A DNA stretch of 64,000 nt from Thermosynechococcaceae cyanobacterium Okahandja (GCA_041530395.1 CP136945.1:1736001-1800000), one strand, 5' to 3'; counted from the stretch's first letter, positions 6,249-14,440 are shown. The notes: generated by a model from the sequence alone, not told the origin. Made by a program: numbers and translations.

Positions 6249-7574
6249 TCAACCCCAAATTGCTCCGTAGATAATTCCGGATAGCGTTGCCATTACGACC
6301 ACCAGGAACACGAACACAACGGTTTTTTTCGTGCCAATGATGCTGCGAATCACTAGCATATTCGGTAAGGATAGCGCTGGTCCTGCAAGCAATAGAGCTA
6401 AAGCGGGACCTTGCCCCATGCCATTGCCAATGAGTCCTTGCAAGATGGGGACTTCGGTAAGGGTAGCGAAGTACATGAAGGCTCCGGCGATCGCAGCAAA
6501 AAAGTTAGCGAAGATCGAATTACCACCCACCGCCCATGTAATCCATGTAGAGGGAATCAGCGCTTCTTGTCCAGGACGACCCAGTAAAGCACCCGCAATC
6601 AATACCCCAATCAACAACAGGGGCAAAATTTGTTTGGCGTAGTCCCATGACGACTCAAACCATTGTTCAGCTTCTCCTTTGCTGGTGCTGGTTAGCCAGG
6701 ATAACCCAATGACCGCAGTCGAGAACGGCACGAGGGGCTGTTGCTGAAATTGCCAGGAAAGCACGGCTGTCACCCCGACAATCAAGATCACTTTGCCTGG
6801 ATTGAGGTGATACCAGCCGATCAGAATGGCGGCCAGCGCCAGACCCAAAGCTCCTGTAATCCACCACTTCAGGGTGTAGAGGACGTACCACCCCCCCGCA
6901 GCCACATCGGGTCTAGCCCAGTTTGCAAAGACCAAAATGCCAACCAAGACGGCAAAGAAGAGGGCATTTTGCCAGAGGGGACGGGTTTCATCCTCATCTA
7001 GCAACAGGTTGTTGGCTTTAACGGAGTCTAGCGTTTCCTTGCGGAAGATAAACTGCATGGCCAGACCAATCACGATACTGAAGACAATCGCACCGATCGC
7101 CCTGGCAATGCCGAGTTTTAACCCCAGAATCCGAGCGGTGAGGATAATCGCCAGCACATTGATGGCAGGGCCAGAATAGAGAAAGGCGATCGCAGGTCCC
7201 AGTCCCGCCCCCATGCGATAGATTCCGGCAAACAGGGGCAGCACCGTGCAAGAACAGACAGCCAAAATGGTGCCTGATACAGATGCGACTCCATAGGCCA
7301 GCAGCGGATTCGCCTTGGAACCTAGGTATTTCATCACGGCATCCTGACTGATGAAAGCTGCGATCGCCCCTGCAATAAAGAAGGCAGGAATTAAGCACAA
7401 AATAACGTGTTCTTGGGCGTACCACCGCACTAGATAGAGGGCTTCCCAAAACGCATTACGCAGCCGTTCAGATTGTTGTAGTGCTTCAACAGGGAGGTAG
7501 AAACAAAGAACAAAAACCACCACGATCAAGGCAAGTGGCTTCCACTGTTCTCGCCAGAATGAACTGATTTGCAT
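6249..7574 (-). CDS. YraQ/DUF318-family permease
   Basis: A 441-residue integral membrane protein with about ten hydrophobic segments. Family marks seen: SCTVLPLFAGIYRMGAGLG (Cys in a membrane helix), SGPAINVLA in the first half and LLAGPALSLPNML in the second, the two-fold pattern of these permeases. Related proteins export metals, arsenicals or copper. It is the last gene of a three-gene minus-strand operon with a thiol-disulfide protein and a MerR regulator, which supports metal(loid) efflux. The substrate cannot be fixed from sequence. The operon runs against the polarity of the surrounding cassettes. Confidence 0.8.
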   Translation of the reverse strand: MQISSFWREQWKPLALIVVVFVLCFYLPVEALQQSERLRNAFWEALYLVRWYAQEHVILCLIPAFFIAGAIAAFISQDAVMKYLGSKANPLLAYGVASVSGTILAVCSCTVLPLFAGIYRMGAGLGPAIAFLYSGPAINVLAIILTARILGLKLGIARAIGAIVFSIVIGLAMQFIFRKETLDSVKANNLLLDEDETRPLWQNALFFAVLVGILVFANWARPDVAAGGWYVLYTLKWWITGALGLALAAILIGWYHLNPGKVILIVGVTAVLSWQFQQQPLVPFSTAVIGLSWLTSTSKGEAEQWFESSWDYAKQILPLLLIGVLIAGALLGRPGQEALIPSTWITWAVGGNSIFANFFAAIAGAFMYFATLTEVPILQGLIGNGMGQGPALALLLAGPALSLPNMLVIRSIIGTKKTVVFVFLVVVMATLSGIIYGAIWG

Positions 7575-7648
7575 TGTTTTTTCCCAAGTAAGACAGAGCC
7601 AAGAAAAGAGCCATGCCAGCCCTTTGCCCTAAATCAAAATTGTGAGGG

Positions 7649-7894
7649 TTAATCAACAGCGAGCAGCAGTTGTATTTGCTCTGGGGTGGGTACTTTCCCT
7701 TGGCTCGCTAGTTGCCCATTAATGAACAAGGCAGGGGTTTTCATTACGCCGCGCTCGGCAATTTTCATGGGGTCGGTAATGTGCAAGACCTCTGCCCCTA
7801 GGTTGAGGTCGGCGATCGCTGCTCTGGCATTAGCTTCTAGTTGCTGACATTTTTTGCAGCCTGTTCCCAATACTTCGATTGTAATCGGATTCAT
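7649..7894 (-). CDS. small thioredoxin-like protein (MTH895/TM0996 type)
   Basis: An 81-residue thioredoxin fold with redox motif CKKC near residues 14-17 and cis-Pro in MKTPALFINGQ. Proteins of this small family usually sit beside YraQ-type permeases, as here, and are thought to handle metal or thiol chemistry for the transporter. It lies 74 bp before the permease gene and after the MerR gene. The start ATG at 7894 follows GGGAGGAGC, a good ribosome binding site. Confidence 0.8.
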   Translation of the reverse strand: MNPITIEVLGTGCKKCQQLEANARAAIADLNLGAEVLHITDPMKIAERGVMKTPALFINGQLASQGKVPTPEQIQLLLAVD

Positions 7895-7936
7895 AGCAAT
7901 GCTCCTCCCAATAGTTTACGTCAGATCGCAATTGCA

Positions 7937-8350
7937 TTAATTTCCCAAAGGCTTGATTTGAGACAGATCGAGGACAACGCATTCTCGATCGGTTGTTTGT
8001 AGATTGGCGTAGCACTGGTTAACCAGCGGTGTTAGCTTATCATGAAGAGTTTGTAACTGGCGAATCGTATCCTCAATTTCACTAACTTTTTTGCTGAGAC
8101 GCTCATAAACCGCCTGACAGGTGAGCGATCGCCCATCCTTTAACGCAAGAATGTCTTTGATTTCATCTAGACTAAGCCCCAATGATTTAGCCCGTGTAAT
8201 AAAGGTAAGCCGATCCACATCTTGTTGACTGAATAGCCGGTACCCTGCTTCTGTGCGCTGCGGGGATGGAATTAACCCAATTCGCTCATAAAAGTAAAGG
8301 GTTTGTGGATTAAGGTCTAACCGACGAGAGACTTCCCCCACTTGAAACAT
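7937..8350 (-). CDS. MerR-family metal-responsive regulator
   Basis: About 137 residues. The N-terminal winged helix reads MFQVGEVSRRLDLNPQTLYF then YERIGL, followed by RTEAGYRLF, a dimerisation helix and a C-terminal tail with several cysteines (TCQAV, NQCYAN, RECVVL) that could bind a soft metal. I chose the ATG at 8350 because GGGAG lies 8 bp upstream; the frame is open to 8383. It heads the operon with the thioredoxin-like and permease genes and probably controls its own promoter (see 8382-8413). Confidence 0.85.
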   Translation of the reverse strand: MFQVGEVSRRLDLNPQTLYFYERIGLIPSPQRTEAGYRLFSQQDVDRLTFITRAKSLGLSLDEIKDILALKDGRSLTCQAVYERLSKKVSEIEDTIRQLQTLHDKLTPLVNQCYANLQTTDRECVVLDLSQIKPLGN

Positions 8351-8381
8351 TGACATCACTCCCTTACGATCTGGTAAGATC

Positions 8382-8413
8382 ATAATAAACCTTGTACCTT
8401 GATATAAGGTTAA
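8382..8413 (-). promoter_or_regulatory. MerR-type promoter and operator
   Basis: Read on the minus strand: -35 TTAACC (8408-8413), -10 TATTAT (8382-8387), separated by 20 bp. The palindrome ACCTTATATCAAGGT (8396-8410) lies in the spacer. A spacer of 19-20 bp with the dyad inside it is the hallmark of MerR promoters that need DNA untwisting for activation. Confidence 0.7.
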
Positions 8414-8448
8414 GGATTGTCAGGTAAAGATTGTTGAAGCTGTCGAGC

Positions 8449-8534
8449 ATCTAACACTGCGTTGGTGCGGACGGTACAGAGGTTATCTGTGAGAGCTCCA
8501 GCCCGTCCGCCGCCGCACAACTTCAACGTTAACC
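8449..8534 (+). other. attC-like recombination site 9
   Basis: ATCTAAC fits RYYYAAC; the right end is GTTAACC. GTTGGTGCGGACGG pairs with CCGCCGCACAAC, with G and A unpaired. It bounds the metal-resistance operon on the regulator side. Confidence 0.65.
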
Positions 8535-8764
8535 CTCAGCGTTCTGTTTCTGTCAGTTGGTCGGTGGGTAGGCGATTCGCCCCCCAATTGCAGAGGTTCA
8601 GTTCTTCGAGAACTCGGTCAACCCGAAAAGCCCCAATATCTTGCGGGTGGGCTGCAAGCGTTGAGTGGTGCTAGATTTGGGTCAGCCGTTCGAGGTTCCG
8701 AGAGGTATCGGGGGGGCGATCGCCCAGAGGTTCTGGTGCTGGGAGATGAGGGGAGATCGCCCAA
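8535..8764. other. gene-less cassette interval
   Basis: 230 bp between attC-like sites 9 and 10, starting CTCAGCGTTCTGTTTCTG. The same first 12 bases (CTCAGCGTTCTG/A) recur right after site 10. It also holds GGGTAGGCGATTCGC, shared with the 188-bp cassettes. I see no supported gene. Confidence 0.5.
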
Positions 8765-8849
8765 GGCTAACACCTCGCTGCAACGGACGGAACAGAGAGC
8801 CTGGCTGAAACCGAGAAAGAGCGATCGCCGCTTATTTTCACCGTTAGCC
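8765..8849 (+). other. attC-like recombination site 10
   Basis: Left GGCTAAC, right GTTAGCC, with CAACGGACGG in the left arm and a GCGATCGC near the right arm. The pairing is less regular than in the other sites. It is the last site of the dense cluster. Confidence 0.5.
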
Positions 8850-8864
8850 CTCAGCGTTCTAGTT

Positions 8865-8972
8865 CTAGTGGTCTATCAAAAAAGAATGACAGGTTACAGA
8901 TTCTCGAATGTCAGATAATATCGATTTCTCAGGTCATATTGACCCGTCAATCATTAATTGACTAACCACTAG
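8865..8972. mobile_element. miniature inverted-repeat element (about 108 bp)
   Basis: The ends are inverted repeats: CTAGTGGTCTATCAA at 8865 and TTGACTAACCACTAG at 8958-8972 (12 of 15 match). A TA dinucleotide at each border fits an IS630/Tc1-type MITE. No reading frame. The family assignment is from recognition of similar cyanobacterial ends. Confidence 0.5.
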
Positions 8973-9063
8973 TAACGCTAAGGGAACTTGAAGCCAACCT
9001 ATTAAATTGAAGATCAGATTTATCCTCAGATTTATTCTTGTCTATCTTGCAAAGCAGTCTGGA

Positions 9064-10203
9064 TTAAGCTGAGTTTACAGTTGAGACCACCTCCCCCGTT
9101 TGGCTGGTATCATAGCCGCCCAATGCTTCTAGTTGAGATAGCACCCGGCGATGCCCCAAAGTACTCAATAATTGTTGGACTGGGGGCTCTTCTAGATAAG
9201 ACTTGAAAACCACCAGATCGTAACGGGAGCGATGAAGGGGGATGAACCCTAAGCCAAAAGCAGCCGCAACGGACTCGGTGCTAACGCCTGTAGTGACTGC
9301 ACCGGTGGCGATCGCCTGGGCAACTTCCATGTGGCCGGGGACGATGCAATCAAACCCTTTGACAGATTGGCAGTCAATGCCAGCGGCTTGCAGCGATCGC
9401 TCCAGCAGTTGACGGCTACCCGCCCCTTTTTCACGGTTCACGATTGTCACTCCGGGTTGAATCAGATCTGCTACACCTTTGAGATTTAACGGATTGCCTG
9501 CCTGAGTTAGCAAGCCTTCTTCCCAAACCCCTAGATTGATTAAAACGGCTGGTGTGTCCTGTAGAGCAGCTTGCACAAAGGAAACATTGTGTTCTTTAGT
9601 AACGGGGTCGTATAGGTGCATTCCGGCTAAATGGACTTCGCCACGACAGAGCCGATGTAGGGCACTCATGCTGTTGTCAAACGTCCAGTGGACACGCAGA
9701 TCTGGATGCCAGCGCTCTGCTGCCCGTGCCCAGAGGGAAAGTGCCGGAGTGCAGCCTGCCAGGACGACGGTGTTATGCAGCTTACTCAGATCATCGAGTA
9801 GCTTAACTCGCACCGTGGATGAGTCAGCCGCGTAGTTTCCCTCCCCATCAGCAGGGATCATTTCTAAACGAAACGCATCGTTTCCAAGCAGTGGATGGGC
9901 AATCCAGCGTCCGCCAACTCGTGCCAAGCTCAAGCGCAGGGCTTCACCGGCGGGGGTATGTTGTGCGGGTATGGCTTCAATTTCAGTTGTATCCTGTTCC
10001 AGCCAAAACAAATCTTCGACCTGGCATCCCAATGCTTTTGCCAAACGCAGTGACACCGTAGTGGAAGGGGCATATTGTCCCGATTCTACTCCGCCGATGG
10101 TTTGGCGAGAGACCCCGGCAATCGCCGCTAACTCTTGCTGACTCATGCCCAGACGCAGCCGAATTTGCTTGAGATTGTTGCAGAGGTCATGGTCTTGCTT
10201 CAT
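9064..10203 (-). CDS. XRE-type regulator with molybdate-binding (PBP-like) domain
   Basis: 379 residues. Residues 5-65 are a Cro/C1-type helix-turn-helix (IRLRLGMSQQELAAIAGVSR). Residues 90-370 are a periplasmic-binding-protein-like domain with VLAGCTPALSLWA, LAGMHLYDP and NREKGAGSRQLLER, the pattern of PBP-like domains found in ModE-like regulators. It probably senses molybdate or tungstate and controls this operon. It is the last gene of modABC-transporter-regulator; its start overlaps the transporter gene by 17 bp. No signal peptide, so it is cytoplasmic. Confidence 0.85.
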   Translation of the reverse strand: MKQDHDLCNNLKQIRLRLGMSQQELAAIAGVSRQTIGGVESGQYAPSTTVSLRLAKALGCQVEDLFWLEQDTTEIEAIPAQHTPAGEALRLSLARVGGRWIAHPLLGNDAFRLEMIPADGEGNYAADSSTVRVKLLDDLSKLHNTVVLAGCTPALSLWARAAERWHPDLRVHWTFDNSMSALHRLCRGEVHLAGMHLYDPVTKEHNVSFVQAALQDTPAVLINLGVWEEGLLTQAGNPLNLKGVADLIQPGVTIVNREKGAGSRQLLERSLQAAGIDCQSVKGFDCIVPGHMEVAQAIATGAVTTGVSTESVAAAFGLGFIPLHRSRYDLVVFKSYLEEPPVQQLLSTLGHRRVLSQLEALGGYDTSQTGEVVSTVNSA

Positions 10204-11164
10204 GGGGGTTGTTCCTGGTTTGCTTGAGAACCTGTAACCGTTGTGAGATCACCATTAAAATCGGTAGCTCAATTAACGGTCCAATCACCAGTGCGAGGGT
10301 GATTAAAGGACGATCGGGAAAAGCAGATGCCGCGATCGCCAGCGAAAGGGGTGAGTTGCGGGCTAGCGTTGTGTAAGTTAAACAAACGCTTGTGGCATAG
10401 GATAGCCGTAACCATCGTCCTAGGGATTGCGCCACCCCAAAATTAATCAAGAAGAACAGGGCGACAGGCGGCAATAGTTGTAACAGTAAACTAGGACGCT
10501 CAAATAAGACTCGACTTTCTCCAGTAAAAATTGCAACGATTGCAATATTTAGACAGCCCATCTGTAATGCTGAAATTTTTGAACCTTGTTGCTGGAGCCA
10601 TGCTTCTCCCCACCAATGAACTGCCCACTGGCGAGACAAAAAAGCTATCAAAAACGGCACCATTAATACCCAGAGGATGCTTTCCACAAGAATCTGGGGG
10701 TTTGACTCGACTAGCGTACCAGCAAACACCAGTAAGTATATCGGTAGAAGAATAATTTGCAGAATTAGCTTGAGCGGTAGCAGCGCGATCGCCAGGGGGA
10801 CATCGCCTCCAGATAGACTGGTAAAGATCAGATACCAATCGGTGCAGGGTGTAACCATCAACATGATAAAGCCTACCCACAAATCCGGCATATTCCGCAA
10901 AAAGACAGCCCCCAATCCCCAAGCTAAAACGGGTGTCCAAAGAAAATTGATGCCGAGGCTGACCAGGGTAACTTTGGGATTACGGATAGCGCGTCCAATC
11001 TGCTGTAGGGGCATCAACAAAAAGGTGGCATAGAGCATAATCGCCAACAGCGGTACAGTGGCAACGTTGGCAATGTGTGGCAACCCTGAAACTTGAGCCA
11101 GAGTTAGCCCTAAAACGACGGATAACAGAATAAAAAGGGGCTGAAGTTTGTCGAATAGAGACAT
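10187..11164 (-). CDS. ACR3/SBF-family (arsenite or bile-acid type) transporter
   Basis: About 325 residues with ten predicted membrane segments. A polar kink TPCTDWYLIFT sits in one helix, typical of the bile-acid:sodium symporter/ACR3 superfamily, where the Cys region takes part in arsenite export. I place the start at the ATG at 11164. The gene lies between modC and the molybdate regulator and overlaps the latter, so it is probably co-transcribed with molybdate uptake genes. Whether it moves an oxyanion such as molybdate or tungstate or is an unrelated passenger is open. Confidence 0.7.
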   Translation of the reverse strand: MSLFDKLQPLFILLSVVLGLTLAQVSGLPHIANVATVPLLAIMLYATFLLMPLQQIGRAIRNPKVTLVSLGINFLWTPVLAWGLGAVFLRNMPDLWVGFIMLMVTPCTDWYLIFTSLSGGDVPLAIALLPLKLILQIILLPIYLLVFAGTLVESNPQILVESILWVLMVPFLIAFLSRQWAVHWWGEAWLQQQGSKISALQMGCLNIAIVAIFTGESRVLFERPSLLLQLLPPVALFFLINFGVAQSLGRWLRLSYATSVCLTYTTLARNSPLSLAIAASAFPDRPLITLALVIGPLIELPILMVISQRLQVLKQTRNNPHEARP

Positions 11165-11254
11165 GGTGAGTAGGTCTTCTGGTGGTTTCAGCACACAGGC
11201 AGGTGTTTTATTTTAATCCCTACATTTTTCAGATTGCGAACCTCTTTTGATCAT

Positions 11255-12322
11255 TCATTGATGAAGTAACAGCAGTCGCGATGTGTCGAGTTCTATAAAC
11301 CACGGCATTAAACGATCTTTAAGTCGTTCCCACTTTTCCTTAAACACTTCTGCTTGCAGATGGTAATCATCTCGGTGGGTTGAAGGTTCACCCAATTTGA
11401 GATAGAGGGTAACACGATGAGGGGTTTCGATCGTCCAGGCTAACCAAGCTGGAAAGGTATTGGGTTGAGTTGGGGCTTCTGGAAACGTAATGTGATGGGC
11501 ACGAATTCCGACATGGGTGTGGGATGATGAAACGGGTTCTGCGGTCTGGAGGGTACAGTTCCAATCCAGGGCATGGATCTGATCACCAGTGATCGCTTCG
11601 ATACGAGAATAGTTCTTACATCCAGTCAGTTGAGCCACGGTCAACGAACCAGGGCGATCGAAGATGGTTTGTTTGTGTCCATTAGCGGCGACTTGACCTG
11701 ACGAGAGAACAAGCAGGTTTTGACACACCCGATAGATCTCTTCCAGATTATGGCTCACGAAGAGGGTTAGCCCCTGATAATCTGATAGAGTTTCGATAAG
11801 TTGCTTTTCTAATTCACTGCGTAAGTGGCTGTCGAGGGCAGAAAAGGGTTCATCTAGAAGTAAGATATCTGGCTCAATTGCCAATGCTCTGGCAAGGGCA
11901 ACCCGCTGTTGCTGTCCACCCGACAGCTGATGGGGAAAGCGATGTTCAAATCCCGCTAACTTCACCTTTGCTAATTGCTCCCCAACCCGTCTTATTTTTT
12001 CTGCCCTAGAGCAGCCTCTCAATCCATAGGCAATATTTTGAGCCACCGTCAGGTGAGGAAAAAGGGCATAGTTTTGAAATAGAAATCCAACGCGACGATC
12101 GCGAATGGGCAGATTAATGCCTTTGCGAGAGTCATAGAGAATCCGATTGTTCAGCACAATGGTTCCACGGGTTGGGGTCTCAATTCCGGCAATACAGCGG
12201 AGGGTCATGCTTTTACCGGAACCGGAACCACCCAAAATACCGAGGGATTCCCGTTCAGCGGTGAACGACACTTCCAACCTATAGCTGGGCAGTTGTTTCT
12301 GAATATCGACGATTAGATTCAT
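11255..12322 (-). CDS. modC: molybdate ABC transporter ATP-binding protein
   Basis: 355 residues. Walker A GGSGSGKSMTL near residue 33, Q-loop FQNYALFPH, signature LSGGQQQRVALARAL, Walker B DILLLDEPFSALD and a switch histidine in LFVSHNLEE. The C-terminal third is the molybdate-binding TOBE-type region. It powers ModAB-dependent uptake of molybdate. It overlaps modB by 44 bp. In many cyanobacteria modB and modC are one fused gene; here they are separate. Confidence 0.9.
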   Translation of the reverse strand: MNLIVDIQKQLPSYRLEVSFTAERESLGILGGSGSGKSMTLRCIAGIETPTRGTIVLNNRILYDSRKGINLPIRDRRVGFLFQNYALFPHLTVAQNIAYGLRGCSRAEKIRRVGEQLAKVKLAGFEHRFPHQLSGGQQQRVALARALAIEPDILLLDEPFSALDSHLRSELEKQLIETLSDYQGLTLFVSHNLEEIYRVCQNLLVLSSGQVAANGHKQTIFDRPGSLTVAQLTGCKNYSRIEAITGDQIHALDWNCTLQTAEPVSSSHTHVGIRAHHITFPEAPTQPNTFPAWLAWTIETPHRVTLYLKLGEPSTHRDDYHLQAEVFKEKWERLKDRLMPWFIELDTSRLLLLHQ

Positions 12323-13001
12323 CGGGATTTACTGTAATTTGAGATTGAGGTTGCCTAGACTCCAGATGGCGAACCCACCACAACAGCGCAAAGGCGATCG
12401 TGGTCATCATCAGCACCATCACATTGGCTAATCCATACCGTTGCATTTGCACCGCATCGTAGATTGCCAGTGGCAAGGTTTGTGTTCGTCCGGGAATGCT
12501 GCCTGCTACCATCAGGGTGGCACCAAATTCCCCCAAACCCCTGGCAACACTCAAACCAAACCCCGCCAGAATTCCTCGATAGGCGAGCGGCAAAGTAATC
12601 TGCCAAAGCACTTCCGGTTCTTTCGATCCGAGAGTGCGGGCGGCGGCTTCCAGTTCTGGGTTGACATTGGCAATCGCGGCTCTGGTTGATTCCACCATTA
12701 AGGGCAGCGCCACAACGGTTGAGGCGATCGCCCCTGCCTGCCAAGTAAATAACAGATCGATGCCAAACCACTCCTTAATCGGGCTACCCCGACCCAATGC
12801 CAGCAGTAGAAAATAACCCACGACACTAGGGGGCAATACTAACGGTAAATTGAGCAACGTAGAAATAAAAATTTGTCCTGGAAAGTGTTTTCTCGCCAGA
12901 AAGACTCCTAAACCCAGCCCGATGACCAAAATCAAAAAACTGGCGAACAGCGTCACTTGCAGCGACAGAAGCAAGGGTTGACCAATCAGTTTCCACATCA
13001 T
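12279..13001 (-). CDS. modB: molybdate ABC transporter permease
   Basis: 240 residues with about five membrane helices and the EAA loop EAAARTLGSKEPEVLWQI, which contacts the ATPase. The PLVLPPSVVGYFLLL stretch is typical of ModB/CysT permeases. The start overlaps modA by 4 bp. It forms the membrane channel of the molybdate importer with ModA and ModC. Confidence 0.9.
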   Translation of the reverse strand: MMWKLIGQPLLLSLQVTLFASFLILVIGLGLGVFLARKHFPGQIFISTLLNLPLVLPPSVVGYFLLLALGRGSPIKEWFGIDLLFTWQAGAIASTVVALPLMVESTRAAIANVNPELEAAARTLGSKEPEVLWQITLPLAYRGILAGFGLSVARGLGEFGATLMVAGSIPGRTQTLPLAIYDAVQMQRYGLANVMVLMMTTIAFALLWWVRHLESRQPQSQITVNPDESNRRYSETTAQL

Positions 13002-13822
13002 GAAACAGGCTCCTCTCCCGGCAAGATAAAGCCATACTTCCGCATTAAAGGTCTACCCTGTTCGCCATTGATGAAAGCGGCAAACTGCTTGGCTTCCTCT
13101 GGATGGGCAGCACTTTTGGGCACTGCCAGCATTTGCTCCAGGGGCTTGTGAAGTTCGGCAGGCACCAATACCCATTTCCCTGGTTTCTCAACGCTAATCG
13201 AAAGGGCTGCGATCGCCACATCAACATTGCCTGTTTCGGCATACTGCTGGGTTTGTTTGATGTTTTCACCTAGAATGAGTTTGGGCTGAATCTCCTCCCA
13301 AATGCCTGCCGACTGAAGAGCTTCCCGTGCGGCTACACCATAGGGTGCATGATCTGGATTGGCGATCGCCACTCGCTGGATTTCGGGTTTCATCAAGTCC
13401 TTAATGTCTTGAATCTCATGAGCGCCACCTTCTCGCTGCCATAGGGTGAGCCGTCCCACGCCATACAGCGCCTTCGTGTCTGAATGAACTAGACCCTTTT
13501 GGTCTAAATCTTCCACAAATTTCTTGTTAGCGGCGGCAAACAAATCAACGGGCGCACCTCGCTCAATCTGCTGCGCCAACTGCCCCGTCGAACCCAGATT
13601 GAACGTTACCCGATGCCCAGTTTCCTGCTCCCACAGCTTGCCAATCTCAGGGAAGACATAGTTTAAGTCTGCGGCAGCGGAAACCGTGAGGGTAATGATC
13701 TCCGCTGGGGCGGTAGCAGTCTCCCCTGGACTGGACATGGATTGATTGACCCCAGCCACCCCGCAAGCCGCGAGCAACCCCACTAACGCCAACCCCCAAA
13801 GCCTCTGCCAGCTTTTCAACAT
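12998..13822 (-). CDS. modA: molybdate-binding lipoprotein
   Basis: 274 residues from the ATG at 13822. The leader LWGLALVGLLAACG gives a lipobox ending at Cys, so the protein is anchored outside the cytoplasmic membrane. Mature sequence: LTVSAAADLNYVFPEIG, FNLGSTGQLAQQI and GAPVDLFAAA, standard ModA motifs that bind the oxyanion. It is the first gene of modABC and faces an operator-rich upstream region. Confidence 0.9.
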   Translation of the reverse strand: MLKSWQRLWGLALVGLLAACGVAGVNQSMSSPGETATAPAEIITLTVSAAADLNYVFPEIGKLWEQETGHRVTFNLGSTGQLAQQIERGAPVDLFAAANKKFVEDLDQKGLVHSDTKALYGVGRLTLWQREGGAHEIQDIKDLMKPEIQRVAIANPDHAPYGVAAREALQSAGIWEEIQPKLILGENIKQTQQYAETGNVDVAIAALSISVEKPGKWVLVPAELHKPLEQMLAVPKSAAHPEEAKQFAAFINGEQGRPLMRKYGFILPGEEPVS

Positions 13823-13852
13823 TTGCTGACAACTCCATCTATTCACTCCGGC

Positions 13853-13905
13853 ACTTATGCCAGTAATATCTACAGAGTGCCAATATCCTGGCATTCAATC
13901 TGTAG
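13853..13905. promoter_or_regulatory. operator-rich region upstream of modA
   Basis: Two nested dyads: GGCA-N4-TGCC, and CTACAGA ... TGCCA-N6-TGGCA ... TCTGTAG (13870-13905). They lie 30-85 bp before the modA start and between modA and the divergent molbindin gene. A binding site for the XRE-type molybdate regulator is the natural guess. Confidence 0.5.
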
Positions 13906-14001
13906 CAGATGAACAAATTTGCAGTGGTTTACCGTTCATTGTGGAGGAGATCTGAATGCTGATCTGGATTGAGCTGTACCCAACCGAAAGGATCTAAATC
14001 T

Positions 14002-14211
14002 ATGAAAATCAGTGCGCGTAATACGCTCAAAGGTTCTGTTAAAGCCGTTAATTCTGGAACCATCAATACCGAAGTCGTGGTTGAAGTCGCTCCGGGGGTG
14101 GAGGTGGTCGCCGTCATCACCAAAGCCTCGGCTGAGAGCTTAGGGCTTGCAGAAGGTAAAGAAGTGTATGCCGTTATCAAAGCGTCCCAGGTGTTGCTGG
14201 CGACGGATTAA
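14002..14211 (+). CDS. mop: molbindin (single Mop domain)
   Basis: A 69-residue Mop domain: MKISARNTLKGSVKAVNSG then NTEVVVEVAPG, VVAVITKASAESLGL and EVYAVIKASQVLLA. Mop proteins form hexamers that bind and store molybdate in the cytoplasm. I use the ATG at 14002, where the domain begins, rather than the open frame start at 13969. It is divergent from modA and shares its regulatory region, so uptake and storage are next to each other. Confidence 0.9.
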   Translation: MKISARNTLKGSVKAVNSGTINTEVVVEVAPGVEVVAVITKASAESLGLAEGKEVYAVIKASQVLLATD

Positions 14212-14254
14212 GTCATAGGGGGATGGTGAGCAGAAGGCGATTCATCCCCCGATG

Positions 14255-14390
14255 GTAACTACTCAGCCTGCCCTCACCCCAACCCCTCTCCCAAGAGGGG
14301 AGAGGGGCTAAGACGTTGGTTCGGTTCCCCTTCTCCTAGGTTGGGAGAAGGGGCTAGGGGATGAGGGCGGATTGAAGCCTGAGTAGTTAC
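14255..14390. mobile_element. 136-bp MITE with 12-bp terminal repeats and 8-bp duplication
   Basis: Terminal inverted repeats GTAACTACTCAG (14255-14266) and CTGAGTAGTTAC (14379-14390) are perfect. The 8 bases CCCCGATG flank both sides (14247-14254, 14391-14398), a target-site duplication. The interior is a G/C-rich self-complementary run (CCCTCACCCC ... GGGGATGAGGG). It is non-coding. Confidence 0.85.
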
Positions 14391-14440
14391 CCCCGATGTA
14401 AAATTTACCAAATCATTTGTTAGCCCAACGGGATGTGAGG

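Noticed and set aside
6331-7179. Plus-strand frames across the YraQ permease gene
   Set aside because: They are antisense shadows of a well-supported membrane protein with conserved motifs.
14255-14390. Interpretation of the G/C-rich palindrome as a terminator or CRISPR repeat
   Set aside because: The exact terminal repeats and flanking 8-bp duplication identify an inserted element; there is no repeat-spacer periodicity.
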